A stretch of DNA of 64,000 nt, taken from the NCBI RefSeq assembly GCF_900590885.1, contig NZ_UUON01000048.1:310001-374000 (forward strand), given 5' to 3'. The DNA comes from Pseudomonas viridiflava. Its GTDB lineage: Bacteria > Pseudomonadota > Gammaproteobacteria > Pseudomonadales > Pseudomonadaceae. The notes below the pieces were generated by a model. It saw only the letters and a list, made by a program, of their open reading frames with translations, ran no database searches and was not told where the DNA came from. This document shows, piece after piece, positions 27,124-38,231 of this stretch (its first letter is position 1; every line of letters begins with the position of its first letter). The position numbers and the translations under genes were made by a program.

Positions 27124-28491
27124 ATGGCAAAGGCCAAGCGCATGTACGGCTGCACGGAGTGCGGCGCGACCTTTCCCAAGTGGGCCGGCCAATGCACCGA
27201 ATGCGGCGCGTGGAACACCCTGACGGAAACCATGATCGAAAGCGGCGGCGCCGCGGCCCCCACCGGCCGTGCCGGCTGGACCGGGCAACAGGCGCAGATC
27301 AAGACCCTGGCCGAGGTCAGCGTCGAAGAGATCCCGCGTTTCTCCACCGCGTCCGGCGAGTTGGACCGCGTACTCGGCGGCGGCCTGGTGGACGGCTCGG
27401 TGGTGCTGATCGGCGGTGATCCCGGCATCGGCAAGTCGACCATCCTGCTGCAAACCCTGTGCAGCATCGCCAGCCGCATGCCGGCGCTGTATGTCACCGG
27501 CGAAGAATCCCAGCAGCAAGTGGCCATGCGCGCCCGTCGCCTGGGCCTGCCCCAGGACCAGCTGCGGGTCATGACCGAAACCTGCATCGAAAGCATCATC
27601 GCCACGGCGCGTATCGAAAAGCCCAAGGTCATGGTGATCGATTCGATCCAGACGATTTTCACCGAGCAACTGCAATCGGCGCCGGGCGGCGTGTCCCAGG
27701 TGCGCGAAAGTGCGGCGCTGCTGGTGCGCTATGCCAAGCAGAGCGGCACGGCGATTTTCCTGGTCGGCCACGTGACCAAAGAGGGCGCCCTGGCCGGCCC
27801 GCGGGTGTTGGAGCATATGGTCGACACCGTGCTGTATTTCGAGGGTGAGTCCGACGGCCGCCTGCGCCTGCTGCGCGCGGTCAAAAATCGCTTCGGCGCC
27901 GTCAACGAACTGGGTGTGTTTGCCATGACTGACCGGGGGCTGAAAGAAGTCTCCAACCCTTCGGCGATTTTTCTTACCCGCGCCCAGGAAGAAGTCCCAG
28001 GCAGTGTGGTGATGGCGACGTGGGAAGGTACCCGCCCCATGCTGGTCGAGGTGCAGGCGCTGGTGGATGACAGCCACTTGGCCAACCCGCGTCGGGTCAC
28101 CCTCGGCCTGGACCAGAATCGCCTGGCGATGCTGCTCGCGGTACTGCACCGGCATGGCGGCATCCCCACCCACGACCAGGACGTGTTCCTCAACGTGGTC
28201 GGCGGGGTCAAGGTGCTGGAGACGGCGTCCGACCTGGCGTTGATGGCGGCGGTGATGTCCAGCCTGCGTAACCGGCCGTTGCCTCATGATTTGCTGGTGT
28301 TTGGTGAGGTTGGCCTGTCGGGTGAGGTGCGGCCGGTGCCGAGTGGCCAGGAGCGCTTGAAGGAAGCGGCCAAGCATGGCTTCAAGCGGGCAATCGTGCC
28401 TAAGGGTAATGCGCCGAAGGAGTCGCCGCCGGGCATCACGATAATTGGGGTTACGCGCCTGGAGCAGGCGTTGGATGCATTGTTCGAGTAA
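27124..28491 (+). CDS. radA: DNA repair protein RadA
   Basis: A 455-residue protein. It opens with a C4 zinc finger (CTECG...CTECG), followed by a RecA-like ATPase with Walker A GGDPGIGKST, the RadA-specific KNRFG motif near residue 260, and a C-terminal Lon-protease-like domain (SGEVRPVPSGQERLKEA). RadA promotes branch migration in recombinational repair. It starts 35 bp after ankB, as in the PA4612-PA4609 region. Confidence 0.97.
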   Translation: MAKAKRMYGCTECGATFPKWAGQCTECGAWNTLTETMIESGGAAAPTGRAGWTGQQAQIKTLAEVSVEEIPRFSTASGELDRVLGGGLVDGSVVLIGGDPGIGKSTILLQTLCSIASRMPALYVTGEESQQQVAMRARRLGLPQDQLRVMTETCIESIIATARIEKPKVMVIDSIQTIFTEQLQSAPGGVSQVRESAALLVRYAKQSGTAIFLVGHVTKEGALAGPRVLEHMVDTVLYFEGESDGRLRLLRAVKNRFGAVNELGVFAMTDRGLKEVSNPSAIFLTRAQEEVPGSVVMATWEGTRPMLVEVQALVDDSHLANPRRVTLGLDQNRLAMLLAVLHRHGGIPTHDQDVFLNVVGGVKVLETASDLALMAAVMSSLRNRPLPHDLLVFGEVGLSGEVRPVPSGQERLKEAAKHGFKRAIVPKGNAPKESPPGITIIGVTRLEQALDALFE

Positions 28492-28510
28492 TCAGCAGCA
28501 CTGCAAAAAC

Positions 28511-28542
28511 AATGTGGGAGGGGGCAAGCCCCCTCCCACATT
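28511..28542. repeat. REP palindrome
   Basis: A 32-bp palindrome (AATGTGGGAGGGGGC, AA, inverse) between the convergent radA and mapZ genes. It has the same sequence as the 16722 copy. Confidence 0.9.
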
Positions 28543-28558
28543 TGAATTGTGTTGGCTA

Positions 28559-28927
28559 TTAGATTTCCAGCAGCGCCGCCAGCTCGCGGTGCAGTTCTTC
28601 TTCATCGCCCAGGTTCAGCTCGATCAGCCTGCGCAAATGGCTGATCGACTCCAGATCAATGTGCTCGCACACAAACCCCAGTTGCCCATGATCGTCATGG
28701 GTCAACCGCACCTGCATTTTTATATGCGCCTGTGGGTCCAGACGAATATCCACATCAAACGGCGCCTTGCCATTGCCCCGCCAGTCGTCGGGGCGCTGCA
28801 CCAGCAAACCCTTGAGCGATAAATCCACCAATTGCACCGGCCAATTCCAGCCGTCTTGCGCGATGGTGGTGCGGGCATCGAAGGCAATACGCCGGAAACG
28901 GCGGCGGTCAGACGGGTGCTCGGTCAT
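28559..28927 (-). CDS. mapZ: PilZ-domain c-di-GMP effector MapZ
   Basis: A 122-residue single PilZ domain. The c-di-GMP-binding RRRFRR box lies at residues 8-13 and DLSLKG (DxSxxG) at about 36-41. The C-terminal HIDLESISHLRRLIELNLGDEEEL closely resembles PA4608. MapZ inhibits the CheR1 chemotaxis methyltransferase when bound to c-di-GMP. The position next to radA and before cstA matches P. aeruginosa. It could therefore link with the MorA cyclase 5 kb away, though that is inference. Confidence 0.88.
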   Translation of the reverse strand: MTEHPSDRRRFRRIAFDARTTIAQDGWNWPVQLVDLSLKGLLVQRPDDWRGNGKAPFDVDIRLDPQAHIKMQVRLTHDDHGQLGFVCEHIDLESISHLRRLIELNLGDEEELHRELAALLEI

Positions 28928-29101
28928 GGTGAAACCCTCTGTGGATAAAGGGATTGTAGCCCTAAGCCATCATCGGGCATTTATTTCAGCTTTTTTTGCC
29001 CCTGCAAGGCTCTAGACCAACGTAGGGGGGTGGTCTTTAAGGCCAACAGCGCTAAACTCGGACTGGCTGTCCTTTCTGTCCACCCTGGCTGGAATATAAA
29101 A

Positions 29102-31168
29102 ATGAAAAATAATAATAGCCTGCTACGCCACCTACCCTGGCTGGTGCTGGCAATCGTAGGAGCGTGCGCCCTTGGCGTAGTGGCCTTGCGCCGCGGCGAG
29201 GCGATCAACGCCTTGTGGATTGTGGTTGCTGCGGTGGCCATTTATCTGGTCGCGTACCGTTACTACAGTCTGTTCATCGCTAACAACGTGATGCAACTCG
29301 ATCCACGGCGGGCCACCCCCGCAGTGGTCAACAACGACGGTCTGGACTATGTGCCGACCAACAAACACATCCTTTTCGGTCACCACTTTGCGGCGATTGC
29401 CGGGGCGGGCCCGTTGGTCGGCCCGGTACTGGCGGCGCAGATGGGCTACCTGCCGGGTACGCTCTGGCTGATTGCCGGCGTGGTGCTGGCCGGTGCGGTG
29501 CAGGATTTCATGATCCTGTTCCTGTCCACCCGTCGCAACGGCCGTTCCCTGGGGGATATGGTCCGCGAAGAAATGGGCCGCATTCCCGGTACCATCGCGC
29601 TGTTTGGCTGCTTCCTGATCATGATCATCATCCTCGCGGTGCTGTCGCTGATCGTGGTCAAGGCCCTGGCCGAGAGCCCGTGGGGCATCTTCACGGTGAT
29701 GGCGACCATCCCGATCGCGATGTTCATGGGCGTCTACATGCGCTACATCCGCCCAGGCCGCATCGGCGAAATCTCGATCATCGGCGTGTTGTTGCTGCTG
29801 GGTTCGATCTGGTTGGGCGGGCAGATTGCCGCTGATCCAGTGTGGGCAAAAGCGTTTACCTTCACCGGTATCCAGATCACCTGGATGCTGGTCGGTTACG
29901 GGTTCGTGGCTGCGGTATTGCCGGTGTGGCTGATCCTCGCCCCGCGTGACTACCTGTCTACGTTCCTGAAAATCGGCACCATCATTGCCCTGGCAATCGG
30001 CATCCTGATCACCATGCCCGACCTGAAAATGCCGGCGTTGACTCAGTTTATCGATGGCACCGGCCCTGTGTGGAAGGGCGGCCTGTTCCCGTTCCTGTTC
30101 ATCACCATCGCCTGTGGCGCGGTATCGGGTTTCCACGCACTGATTTCCTCGGGCACCACGCCCAAGCTGTTGGCCAATGAAGCACACTCGCGCTACATCG
30201 GTTATGGCGGCATGTTGATGGAGTCGTTCGTGGCCATCATGGCCATGGTTGCCGCCTCGGTGATCGAGCCAGGCGTGTACTTCGCCATGAACAGTCCGGC
30301 TGCCGTGGTCGGTTCGGATGTGGTGACCGTTGCACAAACCGTCAGCAGTTGGGGTTTCGCAATAACCCCGGAAGCGCTGCAAGCGGTGGCCCACGATATT
30401 GGCGAAACCACCATCCTGGCGCGTGCCGGCGGTGCACCGACCCTGGCCGTAGGTATCGCGCAGATCCTGCACAGTGTGTTGCCGGGTGAAAACACCATGG
30501 CGTTCTGGTACCACTTTGCGATCCTGTTCGAAGCGCTGTTCATCCTGACTGCGGTTGACGCCGGCACCCGTGCAGGTCGCTTCATGCTCCAGGACTTGTT
30601 GGGATCCTTCGTGCCGGCGCTCAAACGCACCGAGTCCTGGACCGCCAACCTGATCGCGACCGCAGGCTGCGTGGCGATGTGGGGCTACTTGCTGTACCAA
30701 GGTGTAATCGACCCACTGGGCGGCATCAACACCTTGTGGCCGCTGTTCGGCATCTCCAACCAGATGCTGGCCGGTATCGCGCTGATGCTCGCTACGGTTG
30801 TGCTGATCAAAATGAAACGCCAGCGCTACATTTGGGTGACCATGCTGCCGGCGGTCTGGCTGTTGATCTGCACCGTGACCGCAGGCTTCATCAAATTGTT
30901 CGACGCGAACCCGGCGATTGGCTTCCTGTCGCTGGCCAAGAAGTACAGCGATGCATTGGCCAACGGGCAGATCCTTGCGCCGGCGAAGAGCATCGACCAG
31001 ATGCAGCACGTCATCTGGAACGCCTACACCAACGCGACATTGACCGTACTGTTCCTGTTCGTGGTCTTCAGCATCCTGTTCTATGCGCTCAAAGTCGGCG
31101 TCGCCGCCTGGGGCAACAAAGAGCGTACGGATAAAGAAGCCCCATTCCAGGCGGTACCGGACGCTTAA
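29102..31168 (+). CDS. cstA: CstA/BtsT-family pyruvate or peptide transporter
   Basis: A 688-residue membrane protein of about 16-18 helices starting MKNNNSLLRHLPWL. Signatures are YVPTNKHILFGHHFAAIAGAGPLVGPVLAAQ and ISSGTTPKLLANEAH. CstA homologues import peptides or, as E. coli BtsT (YjiY), pyruvate with protons. The following yjiX and yjiA homologues mirror the E. coli btsT-yjiX-yjiA order. The start at 29102 is favoured over 29030, which would add a nonconserved tail. Confidence 0.92.
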   Translation: MKNNNSLLRHLPWLVLAIVGACALGVVALRRGEAINALWIVVAAVAIYLVAYRYYSLFIANNVMQLDPRRATPAVVNNDGLDYVPTNKHILFGHHFAAIAGAGPLVGPVLAAQMGYLPGTLWLIAGVVLAGAVQDFMILFLSTRRNGRSLGDMVREEMGRIPGTIALFGCFLIMIIILAVLSLIVVKALAESPWGIFTVMATIPIAMFMGVYMRYIRPGRIGEISIIGVLLLLGSIWLGGQIAADPVWAKAFTFTGIQITWMLVGYGFVAAVLPVWLILAPRDYLSTFLKIGTIIALAIGILITMPDLKMPALTQFIDGTGPVWKGGLFPFLFITIACGAVSGFHALISSGTTPKLLANEAHSRYIGYGGMLMESFVAIMAMVAASVIEPGVYFAMNSPAAVVGSDVVTVAQTVSSWGFAITPEALQAVAHDIGETTILARAGGAPTLAVGIAQILHSVLPGENTMAFWYHFAILFEALFILTAVDAGTRAGRFMLQDLLGSFVPALKRTESWTANLIATAGCVAMWGYLLYQGVIDPLGGINTLWPLFGISNQMLAGIALMLATVVLIKMKRQRYIWVTMLPAVWLLICTVTAGFIKLFDANPAIGFLSLAKKYSDALANGQILAPAKSIDQMQHVIWNAYTNATLTVLFLFVVFSILFYALKVGVAAWGNKERTDKEAPFQAVPDA

Positions 31169-31183
31169 TCGAGGGTTGCAACC

Positions 31184-31381
31184 ATGTTCAATGACATCAG
31201 TCGCCTCGGTAAATACCTCGGTCAGGCCGCGCGCCTGATGGTCGGCATGCCCGACTACGACACCTACGTCGAGCATATGCAAACCAAACACCCGGACAAG
31301 CCGGTGATGGACTACAAGGCGTTCTTCCGCGAACGCCAGGAAGCCCGTTACGGCGGCAAGGGTGGGCCCAAGTGCTGTTGA
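31184..31381 (+). CDS. yjiX: YbdD/YjiX family small protein
   Basis: A 65-residue DUF466 protein with [27 protein letters not shown] and a terminal KCC. Such genes nearly always follow cstA/btsT; here the gap is 15 bp. The role is unknown; an accessory of the transporter is suspected from genomic pairing. Confidence 0.92.
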   Translation: MFNDISRLGKYLGQAARLMVGMPDYDTYVEHMQTKHPDKPVMDYKAFFRERQEARYGGKGGPKCC

Positions 31382-31397
31382 TTTAATGTAACTCCCC

Positions 31398-31486
31398 TGT
31401 GGGAGGGGGCTTGCCCCCGATAGCGGTGTATCAGTGACACATCAGTGCCTGACACACTGCTATCGGGGCAAGCCCCCTCCCACATT
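31398..31486. repeat. REPIN
   Basis: Two inverted REP units (TGTGGGAGGGGGCTTGCCCCC and its inverse) enclose about 45 bp. It lies between yjiX and yjiA, which otherwise would be one operon. It ends 30 bp before the proposed yjiA start. Confidence 0.9.
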
Positions 31487-31515
31487 TGTTTTTGTGTTCC
31501 TTCAAGGAGAATATT

Positions 31516-32475
31516 TTGTCCTCTCCCATTCCGGTAACCGTCCTCAGCGGCTTCCTCGGCGCCGGCAAGACCACCTTGCTGCGCCACCTGCTCAAGGCCG
31601 AGCACGGTCTTAAAATCGCGGTGATCGAAAACGAATTCAGCGACGCCGGTATCGACACCCAGCTGTTGGGCGCCGAGCCGGTGCAAGTCATGACCCTGTC
31701 CAACGGCTGCGTGTGCTGCACCATCCACACCGACCTGACCAAGGCCCTCTACCTGCTGCTCGAACGCCTGGACAGCGGCGAGATCGCCTTCGACCGCCTG
31801 GTGATCGAGTGCACCGGCCTGGCCGACCCGGCGCCCGTGGCTCAGACCTTTTTCATCGATGAAGACCTGCGCGAGCGCTACATCCTCGACGGCATCATCA
31901 CCCTGGTGGACGCCGCCCACGCCGAGCACCACCTGACCCAGACCATCGCCCAGGCCCAGATCGGCTTTGCCGACCGCCTGCTGGTGAGCAAGCGCGACCT
32001 GGTCGACGACGCCACCTTCGACGCCCTCAGCGAGCGCCTCACGCGCATCAACCGGCGCGCGCCGATTCGCGTGGTGGACCACGGCAACATCGACCTGGCC
32101 GAACTGCTCGATGTGCGCGGCTTCAACCTCAACGCCGGCATGAGCCTGCGCCCGGTCAGCGCCGCGCCGTCCATCGACCGCATCTCCAGCCTGGTGCTGC
32201 GCACCGACCAGCCGCTGGATATCGACCGCCTCAGCGAGTTCATGAACGAACTGCTCGAGGACCATGGCAAGCAACTGCTGCGCTACAAGGGCGTGCTGAA
32301 CATTGCCGGCGAAGACCGGCGCATGGTGTTCCAGGGCGTGCTGAAACTCTACGGCTTCGACTGGGATACCGAATGGGCCGAGGGCGAGGCGCGGGAAAGT
32401 GTGATCGTGTTTATTGCCGATGAGTTGCCGGAAGACAAGATTCGCGAAGGCTTTGCCAAGGTCTACCAACCCTGA
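31516..32475 (+). CDS. yjiA: COG0523 GTPase YjiA, TTG start
   Basis: A 319-residue G3E-family GTPase. Walker A is GFLGAGKTTLL, the metal-binding CxCC motif is GCVCCTIH, and Walker B/ECTG follows in VIECTGLADPAPV; SKRDLVD is the nucleotide-specificity motif. It probably acts as a metallochaperone. The start is TTG at 31516: AAGGAG lies seven bases upstream, whereas the only upstream in-frame ATG falls at the end of the REPIN. Confidence 0.9.
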   Translation: MSSPIPVTVLSGFLGAGKTTLLRHLLKAEHGLKIAVIENEFSDAGIDTQLLGAEPVQVMTLSNGCVCCTIHTDLTKALYLLLERLDSGEIAFDRLVIECTGLADPAPVAQTFFIDEDLRERYILDGIITLVDAAHAEHHLTQTIAQAQIGFADRLLVSKRDLVDDATFDALSERLTRINRRAPIRVVDHGNIDLAELLDVRGFNLNAGMSLRPVSAAPSIDRISSLVLRTDQPLDIDRLSEFMNELLEDHGKQLLRYKGVLNIAGEDRRMVFQGVLKLYGFDWDTEWAEGEARESVIVFIADELPEDKIREGFAKVYQP

Positions 32476-32499
32476 CCTGACTGACTTGAAATGCAATCA

Positions 32500-32592
32500 A
32501 ATGTGGGAGGGGGCTTGCCCCCGATGGCGGTGCATCAGACACAGTTGGGCTGGCTGAACCACTGCTATCGGGGGCAAGCCCCCTCCCACATT
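32500..32592. repeat. REPIN
   Basis: Another paired REP element between the convergent yjiA and glyA genes, about 90 bp, with arms TGTGGGAGGGGGCTTGCCCCC and inverse. Confidence 0.9.
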
Positions 32593-32614
32593 GACCATAT
32601 TTCAATTCAGGCAT

Positions 32615-32644
32615 AAAAAAGCCCGGCTCAAGAGCCGGGCTTTT
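32615..32644. terminator. Bidirectional terminator between yjiA and glyA
   Basis: GCCCGGCT (32621-32628) pairs with AGCCGGGC (32633-32640), preceded by six A and followed by four T. The minus-strand T run fits glyA best. Confidence 0.88.
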
Positions 32645-32661
32645 CATTCAAGCACCTGCAA

Positions 32662-33915
32662 TCAAGCGCCGTACACCGGCAGCTTCTTGCAGATGGCCTT
32701 GACCTTCTCACGCACCGCATCAATCACGGCTTCGTTGTTCAGGTCTGCCAGGATGTCGCAGATCCAGCCGGCCAGTTCCTTGCACTCTGCTTCTTTAAAG
32801 CCACGCGTGGTCACAGCCGGGGTGCCGAAGCGCAGGCCGGAGGTGACGAACGGCGAACGTGGGTCGTTCGGCACGGAGTTTTTGTTCACGGTGATGAAGG
32901 CTTTGCCCAGGGCAGCGTCAGCATCTTTACCGGAGATGTCCTGCTTGATCAGCGAGAGCAGGAACAGGTGGTTTTCAGTACCGCCGGACACCACGTCAAA
33001 GCCGCGCTCGATAAACACGCTGGCCATGGTCTGGGCGTTTTTCACCACTTGTTGCTGGTAAGTCTTGAACTCAGGCTGCAGCGCTTCCTTGAAGCAGATC
33101 GCTTTGGCGGCGATCACGTGCTCCAGCGGGCCACCCTGGGCGCCCGGGAATACGGCGGAGTTCAGCTTCTTCTCGATCTCGGCATTCGCGCGCGCCAGGA
33201 TCAGGCCGCCACGTGGACCGCGCAGGGTCTTGTGGGTAGTGGTGGTCACTACGTCAGCGAAAGGCACCGGGTTCGGGTAGACGCCAGCGGCGACCAGACC
33301 GGCCACGTGAGCCATGTCCACGAACAGGTAGGCGCCGACTTTGTCGGCGATGGCGCGAAAGCGTGGGAAATCCAGGATCTGCGAGTAGGCAGAGAAACCG
33401 GCCACGATCATTTTTGGCTTGTGCTCAACCGCCAGGCGCTCGACTTCATCGTAGTCGATCAGGCCGTTGGCATCGATACCGTATTGAACGGCGTTGTACA
33501 GCTTGCCGGAGGACGAAACGCTGGCGCCGTGGGTCAGGTGACCGCCGTGGGCCAGGCTCATGCCGAGGATGGTGTCGCCGCCTTGCAGCAGGGCCAGGTA
33601 CACGGCGCTGTTGGCTTGGGAGCCGGCGTGCGGCTGAACGTTGGCGTAATCGGCGCCGAACAGCTCTTTTGCACGGTCGATGGCCAGTTGCTCAACCACG
33701 TCGACGTATTCGCAGCCGCCGTAGTAACGCTTGCCTGGGTAGCCTTCGGCGTACTTGTTGGTCAGGACCGAGCCTTGAGCCTCCATCACCGCAGGGCTGG
33801 TGTAGTTTTCCGAAGCGATCAGCTCGATGTGCTCTTCCTGGCGCACGGCTTCTTGCTCCATGGCGGCGAAGAGATCGGCGTCGTACTTGGCAATAGTCAA
33901 ATCACGGCTGAACAT
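32662..33915 (-). CDS. glyA: Serine hydroxymethyltransferase
   Basis: A 417-residue PLP enzyme that interconverts serine and glycine with tetrahydrofolate. [15 protein letters not shown] holds the PLP-binding lysine, and [36 protein letters not shown] is the conserved N-terminal region. GAGG precedes the ATG at 33915. Because morA lies directly next to it, this corresponds to glyA3 of P. aeruginosa (PA4602), one of several glyA paralogues in the genus. Confidence 0.97.
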   Translation of the reverse strand: MFSRDLTIAKYDADLFAAMEQEAVRQEEHIELIASENYTSPAVMEAQGSVLTNKYAEGYPGKRYYGGCEYVDVVEQLAIDRAKELFGADYANVQPHAGSQANSAVYLALLQGGDTILGMSLAHGGHLTHGASVSSSGKLYNAVQYGIDANGLIDYDEVERLAVEHKPKMIVAGFSAYSQILDFPRFRAIADKVGAYLFVDMAHVAGLVAAGVYPNPVPFADVVTTTTHKTLRGPRGGLILARANAEIEKKLNSAVFPGAQGGPLEHVIAAKAICFKEALQPEFKTYQQQVVKNAQTMASVFIERGFDVVSGGTENHLFLLSLIKQDISGKDADAALGKAFITVNKNSVPNDPRSPFVTSGLRFGTPAVTTRGFKEAECKELAGWICDILADLNNEAVIDAVREKVKAICKKLPVYGA

Positions 33916-34046
33916 GGCGGTCCTCAAGGATCGGGGGCAGAAAAGGAGGGCATTCTAACCCAATGGGTTTTAGATGGCATATGAAAGGACATCATGTCGC
34001 GGACAAGTGGGATTCACTTGGGGATGAGCGGTGGCTGTGCGGGCCT

Positions 34047-34068
34047 CATCGGGGGCTTGCCCCCGATG
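34047..34068. repeat. Partial REP-like palindrome
   Basis: CATCGGGGGC-TTGC-CCCCGATG, the central part of a REP unit without the TGTGGGAG arm. It is 27 bp from the end of morA and may act in its termination. Confidence 0.6.
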
Positions 34069-34094
34069 ACGCCATGAGCCTCACCACAAAAACC

Positions 34095-37000
34095 TCAGTC
34101 AAACATGAACAACGCATCATTACTGAACTGCGCCTCAAACCGATTCGCCGGCATCGGCCGCCCGAACAGATACCCCTGCACCTCGTCACACCCATGCTCA
34201 CGCAGGAAGTCCAGCTGCTCATGGGTTTCCACGCCCTCGGCGATCACCGCCAGGTTCAAGCTGTGGGCCATGGCGATAATCGCGCGGGCGATCTGCGCGT
34301 CCTGCTCGCCGGACGGCAGGCCGTCGACGAAGGTGCGGTCGATTTTCAGCACGTCGATAGGGAATTGCTTGAGGTAGTTGAGCGACGAATAACCGGTGCC
34401 AAAGTCGTCCACCGCAATGCTCAGGCCCAGGTTTTTCAGGCTGTCGAGGATATGCATGGCTTCGTTCACTTCGCGCATCAGGATACTTTCGGTCAGCTCC
34501 AGCTCCAGGCACGCCGGCGGCAGGCCTGTGTCTTCGAGAATGGTGGCGATGCGCGTACCCAACTGGCCGTCGGAGAACTGCCGCGCGGAGATGTTCACCG
34601 AGACTTTCGGCACGCGCACCTTGTTCTGGTGCCAGGTCTTGAGCTGACGGCAGGCCTCGCTGATCACCCAGTCGCCGACGTCCACCACCAGGCCCAACTC
34701 CTCCAGCACCGGGATAAAGTCCCCCGGCGGCACCAGCCCGCGACGCGGGTGGCGCCAGCGCAGCAGGGCTTCGGCGCCGGTCAGGCGTTTGCCGTCGCCG
34801 CTGAACTGCGGCTGGTAATAAAGCACGAATTCGTTCTGGTCCAGGGCGTGGCGCAGGTCGCTTTCCAGCTCCAGGCGTTCCAGGGCGCTGGCGTTCATGT
34901 CGGCCTGGTAGAACTGGAAGTTGTTCTTGCCGCGTTCCTTGGCGTGATACATCGCGGTGTCGGCGTTTTTCATCAGTTGGCTCAGCTCGTTGCCGTCCTG
35001 AGGGCTGAGGGCGATGCCGATACTGGCGGTCACAAAGAACTCGCGGCCTTCCAATACAAAGGGTTTCACCAGGCTGGCGAGGATCTGCTCGGCCACGTGG
35101 ATCGCGCGGTTCAGCGCCATTTCGCGGCTGACCCGCGGTTGCAGCAGCAGGGTGAACTCGTCGCCACCCATGCGCGCCACGGTGTCGTCTTCGGCCACGC
35201 AACCGAGCAGGCGCGTGGCCATTTCCTTGAGCATACGGTCGCCGGCGGCGTGGCCCAGGGAGTCGTTGATCGGCTTGAAGCGGTCGAGGTCGAGGAACAT
35301 CAGCACCACCCACGACTTCTGCCGCTCGGCCGACTGCAGCGCGGTGTGCAGGCGGTCCTGGAACAGCGTGCGGTTGGGCAGGTGGGTCAGGGCGTCGTAA
35401 TAGGCCAGGCGGTGGATGCGCTGTTCGCTGGCCTTGCGCTCGCTGATATCGCTGAAGAAACACACGTAGCTGGCCAGGTCGCCTTCATCGTCGAACACGG
35501 CGGTAATGCCGACCCAGGCCGGGTAATGCTCACCGTTGCGGCGCTTGAGCCACACTTCGCCTTCCCAGGTGCTGTGCTGGTGCAGTTGCTTGAGCACGTA
35601 GCGCAGGTGGGCTTCCTGCTGTTCGTCGACGGTGAGCATGTTCGGCAACTGGTCGAGTACATCCGCCACCTCATAACCACTGACGCGGCTGAACGCCTCG
35701 TTGGCCTGCACGATATAGCCGGCCGGGTCGGTGATCAGGATCGCCGAGGTGGAGTGCTCGAATACCGTGGCCGCCATGCGCAGGTCTTTCTCGGCGCGGC
35801 GCTGCTGGCTGATGTCACGGCCCACACCGAGGATGCCCTCGAACGCGCCGTGTTCGTCCCACACCAGCACCAGGCGCAACTCGATCGGTACCTTGCGACC
35901 GTCGGCGCGCAGGCAGTCGAACAGGTACAGCTGGGTCTGCACTTCATCACGCAGTTTATTCAGCGCCTCGGCGTCGCCCAGCGCGCGGCTGACCTGTTCC
36001 ACCAGGCTGTAGATGCCGGCCAGTTGCTGCGGGTTGGCAATGATCGACTGCCAGCCGTTCTTGAGCACCCAGTCGACGTCATAACCCAGCACGGCGTTGA
36101 CCGACGGGCTGATGTAGTTGAGGGCCAACTGGCTGTCGGTGGAGCAGATCACGTCGCTGATGCTTTCGGCCAGCATGCGGTAGCGCTGTTCGCTGTCGCG
36201 CAGGGATTCGCTGGCTTCGATCTGGTCGGTGATGTCCTTGGCCACGCCGATGATCCGCGTGACTTGCGTGCTCTTGTCCCGCGCCAGGGCCTGCTCGCGG
36301 ATATCAAAGCGCCGCCACTGGTTATTGCGATGACGGAAGCGCAGCTGGCATTGCAGCTGGGTGGCGTAGCCGACATCGCGCTGTTGCTGGCGCAGGTCGT
36401 GGTAATGCTCGGCGTCGTCGGGGTGCAGCAGGATTTCCCAGAAGTACTCGCCCATTTGCTGCAGTTCGGCTTTGTTATAGCCGAGGGTGTGGCCCAAATG
36501 GTGGTTGCTGAAAATCATGCGCTGGCTGATCACGTCCTGCACATACAGGTGGTCGGGCACAGTGCGCACCACGTCCGACCAGAAACTCTCACGCTCCACC
36601 AGCGACAGCTCGATCAGCTTGCGGCTGGTGATATCACTGATGCTGAGGATCACCGCCTTGAAATCGTCCTGTTGTTCCGGCAGGCGCATCACCAGCCACA
36701 GGTACTGCTCGTTGCCGGCCACGTCCTTGAGCTGGATTTCCAGCTCCAGCTGGTTCTGTTGGGTAAGGACAGCGTCGAGGATCTGGTAGCCGATGGACGT
36801 CGCGTTGCGCGGGCAGTCGTCGATCAGGCGTTCCCAGGCTTCGTCGCAGGAACCCACGTTCAACAGGCGCACCGCCACCTGGTTGACCTCGGTGATGCGC
36901 AGCTCCTTGAGCAGTTGCTGGCGCTCGATAGGGTTGTCGCGCAGCCAGGCTTGCAGTTGCTCGCGGGTCTGCAGTTGCGCCTTGTCGAAGCACGCATTCA

Positions 37001-37946
37001 GGCCCGACAGGTCGAGCACGCACAGGGCCACGCCGGTGCCTTCGAAAATATCCTGGTAACGCCGCCGGCCTTCATGCACCTGGCGCTGGCGGCGGCGCAT
37101 GTTCAGCAGCACGATCACCGGGATCAGCGAAAACGCCAGGCCCAGCAGGCATTTGCCGATAAACGCCGGCAGCAGTTGCTCCAGCACGGCAGTGCGGTCG
37201 AACAGCCCGCGCAATTGCCAGTCGCTTTTGCTCAGGGGCGTGACCAGTACGCTTTTATTCAGTTCGTCCGGGGTGAGCGCGCCGGCCCACTGGGCGGGCA
37301 TGCCGCTATCACGGCTGATCACGCGGTGGTTCAGGCGATTCTCGATAACCCACAGCGGGCGCTGGCCCTGTCCATCCTGGCGGGTGAGGTTGGTCAGGTA
37401 GTTAGGCGCCAGGCGCAATACCCAATACACCCGTGAGCCGCCGCTGGGCTGGTGCAGCAATAGATAGATAAGCGTGCCGTCGGCGTTGTTGCTCAAGTAG
37501 TAGGACTGGGAATGGCTGCGCTGCACCAGTTCTTCAAGCCAGGCGCTGTCCTGGCTGTCGCTGGCGCTATCGCTGATCATCGCCCCGCTGGGGGCGAGCA
37601 GGGCGATGCTGCGCAACTCCGGCAGCGAGCGCTGCAGGGTGCGCATCAGGGCCTGCTGCTGTTCACTGTCGCGCGGCGGCTCGACCATCGGCAGCAGGTT
37701 GAGGGCGATTTTTGCGCTCAGGGCCATGTTCAGGCTGATCTGTTCAGCCAGGTCGGCGCTGTAGTCGATGGTGTATTGCTGCTGGTTTTTCTGGTTCTGC
37801 TGCAGCTGGTCCAGCAGTTGCCAGAACAATAACGCGAGCAGCATGAGGACAAGCGTCGCCAATGCGCCTTTGAAGGTGCCGTGCAGGGGCGCTCCCGGCG
37901 CTATGTGAGCGGCGCGCAGGGGAGTTGGCGGCGTGACTTTGGACAA
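34095..37946 (-). CDS. morA: Membrane sensor with PAS, GGDEF and EAL domains (MorA)
   Basis: A 1283-residue c-di-GMP protein. It has one helix near residues 28-48, a periplasmic sensor region to about 260, a second helix ([14 protein letters not shown]), several PAS/PAC modules (about 300-850), then GGDEF and EAL. The cyclase site is intact ([11 protein letters not shown]), as is the phosphodiesterase site ([21 protein letters not shown]), so both activities are possible. glyA-morA adjacency matches PA4602-PA4601. MorA controls flagellar timing, motility and biofilm formation in Pseudomonas. Confidence 0.85.
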   Translation of the reverse strand: MSKVTPPTPLRAAHIAPGAPLHGTFKGALATLVLMLLALLFWQLLDQLQQNQKNQQQYTIDYSADLAEQISLNMALSAKIALNLLPMVEPPRDSEQQQALMRTLQRSLPELRSIALLAPSGAMISDSASDSQDSAWLEELVQRSHSQSYYLSNNADGTLIYLLLHQPSGGSRVYWVLRLAPNYLTNLTRQDGQGQRPLWVIENRLNHRVISRDSGMPAQWAGALTPDELNKSVLVTPLSKSDWQLRGLFDRTAVLEQLLPAFIGKCLLGLAFSLIPVIVLLNMRRRQRQVHEGRRRYQDIFEGTGVALCVLDLSGLNACFDKAQLQTREQLQAWLRDNPIERQQLLKELRITEVNQVAVRLLNVGSCDEAWERLIDDCPRNATSIGYQILDAVLTQQNQLELEIQLKDVAGNEQYLWLVMRLPEQQDDFKAVILSISDITSRKLIELSLVERESFWSDVVRTVPDHLYVQDVISQRMIFSNHHLGHTLGYNKAELQQMGEYFWEILLHPDDAEHYHDLRQQQRDVGYATQLQCQLRFRHRNNQWRRFDIREQALARDKSTQVTRIIGVAKDITDQIEASESLRDSEQRYRMLAESISDVICSTDSQLALNYISPSVNAVLGYDVDWVLKNGWQSIIANPQQLAGIYSLVEQVSRALGDAEALNKLRDEVQTQLYLFDCLRADGRKVPIELRLVLVWDEHGAFEGILGVGRDISQQRRAEKDLRMAATVFEHSTSAILITDPAGYIVQANEAFSRVSGYEVADVLDQLPNMLTVDEQQEAHLRYVLKQLHQHSTWEGEVWLKRRNGEHYPAWVGITAVFDDEGDLASYVCFFSDISERKASEQRIHRLAYYDALTHLPNRTLFQDRLHTALQSAERQKSWVVLMFLDLDRFKPINDSLGHAAGDRMLKEMATRLLGCVAEDDTVARMGGDEFTLLLQPRVSREMALNRAIHVAEQILASLVKPFVLEGREFFVTASIGIALSPQDGNELSQLMKNADTAMYHAKERGKNNFQFYQADMNASALERLELESDLRHALDQNEFVLYYQPQFSGDGKRLTGAEALLRWRHPRRGLVPPGDFIPVLEELGLVVDVGDWVISEACRQLKTWHQNKVRVPKVSVNISARQFSDGQLGTRIATILEDTGLPPACLELELTESILMREVNEAMHILDSLKNLGLSIAVDDFGTGYSSLNYLKQFPIDVLKIDRTFVDGLPSGEQDAQIARAIIAMAHSLNLAVIAEGVETHEQLDFLREHGCDEVQGYLFGRPMPANRFEAQFSNDALFMFD

Positions 37947-38231
37947 GCTGTGATCCTGCGGTTTGGCTGGACTGGCGCGCGACGTGCACTATAAGCCGGA
38001 CGCCCGGAGGGCGGCTAGCATGCCTTGACTTGTGGCAAAGTGCCAGCCCCGCCTGGCTGGACTGACCAAGCGCATTCAGGTAGCTTTGCCGGTTACGCGA
38101 GGGCGTTCCAGCCCCAGACACTCAGGCTTTTTCCGCACGCAGGCATTGATGATCATCAACGGCCCGCGCCGCGCATGGCCTGGCACGGGTTTCGCCCGCT
38201 CAATTCATCAGTCACTGACGCTAGGTTTACC

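Noticed and set aside
33963-37436. An 1157-residue plus-strand frame antisense to morA
   Set aside because: A GC-bias artefact: its translation is His/Gln/Val/Ala-rich without domain motifs, while the minus strand encodes intact GGDEF and EAL motifs.
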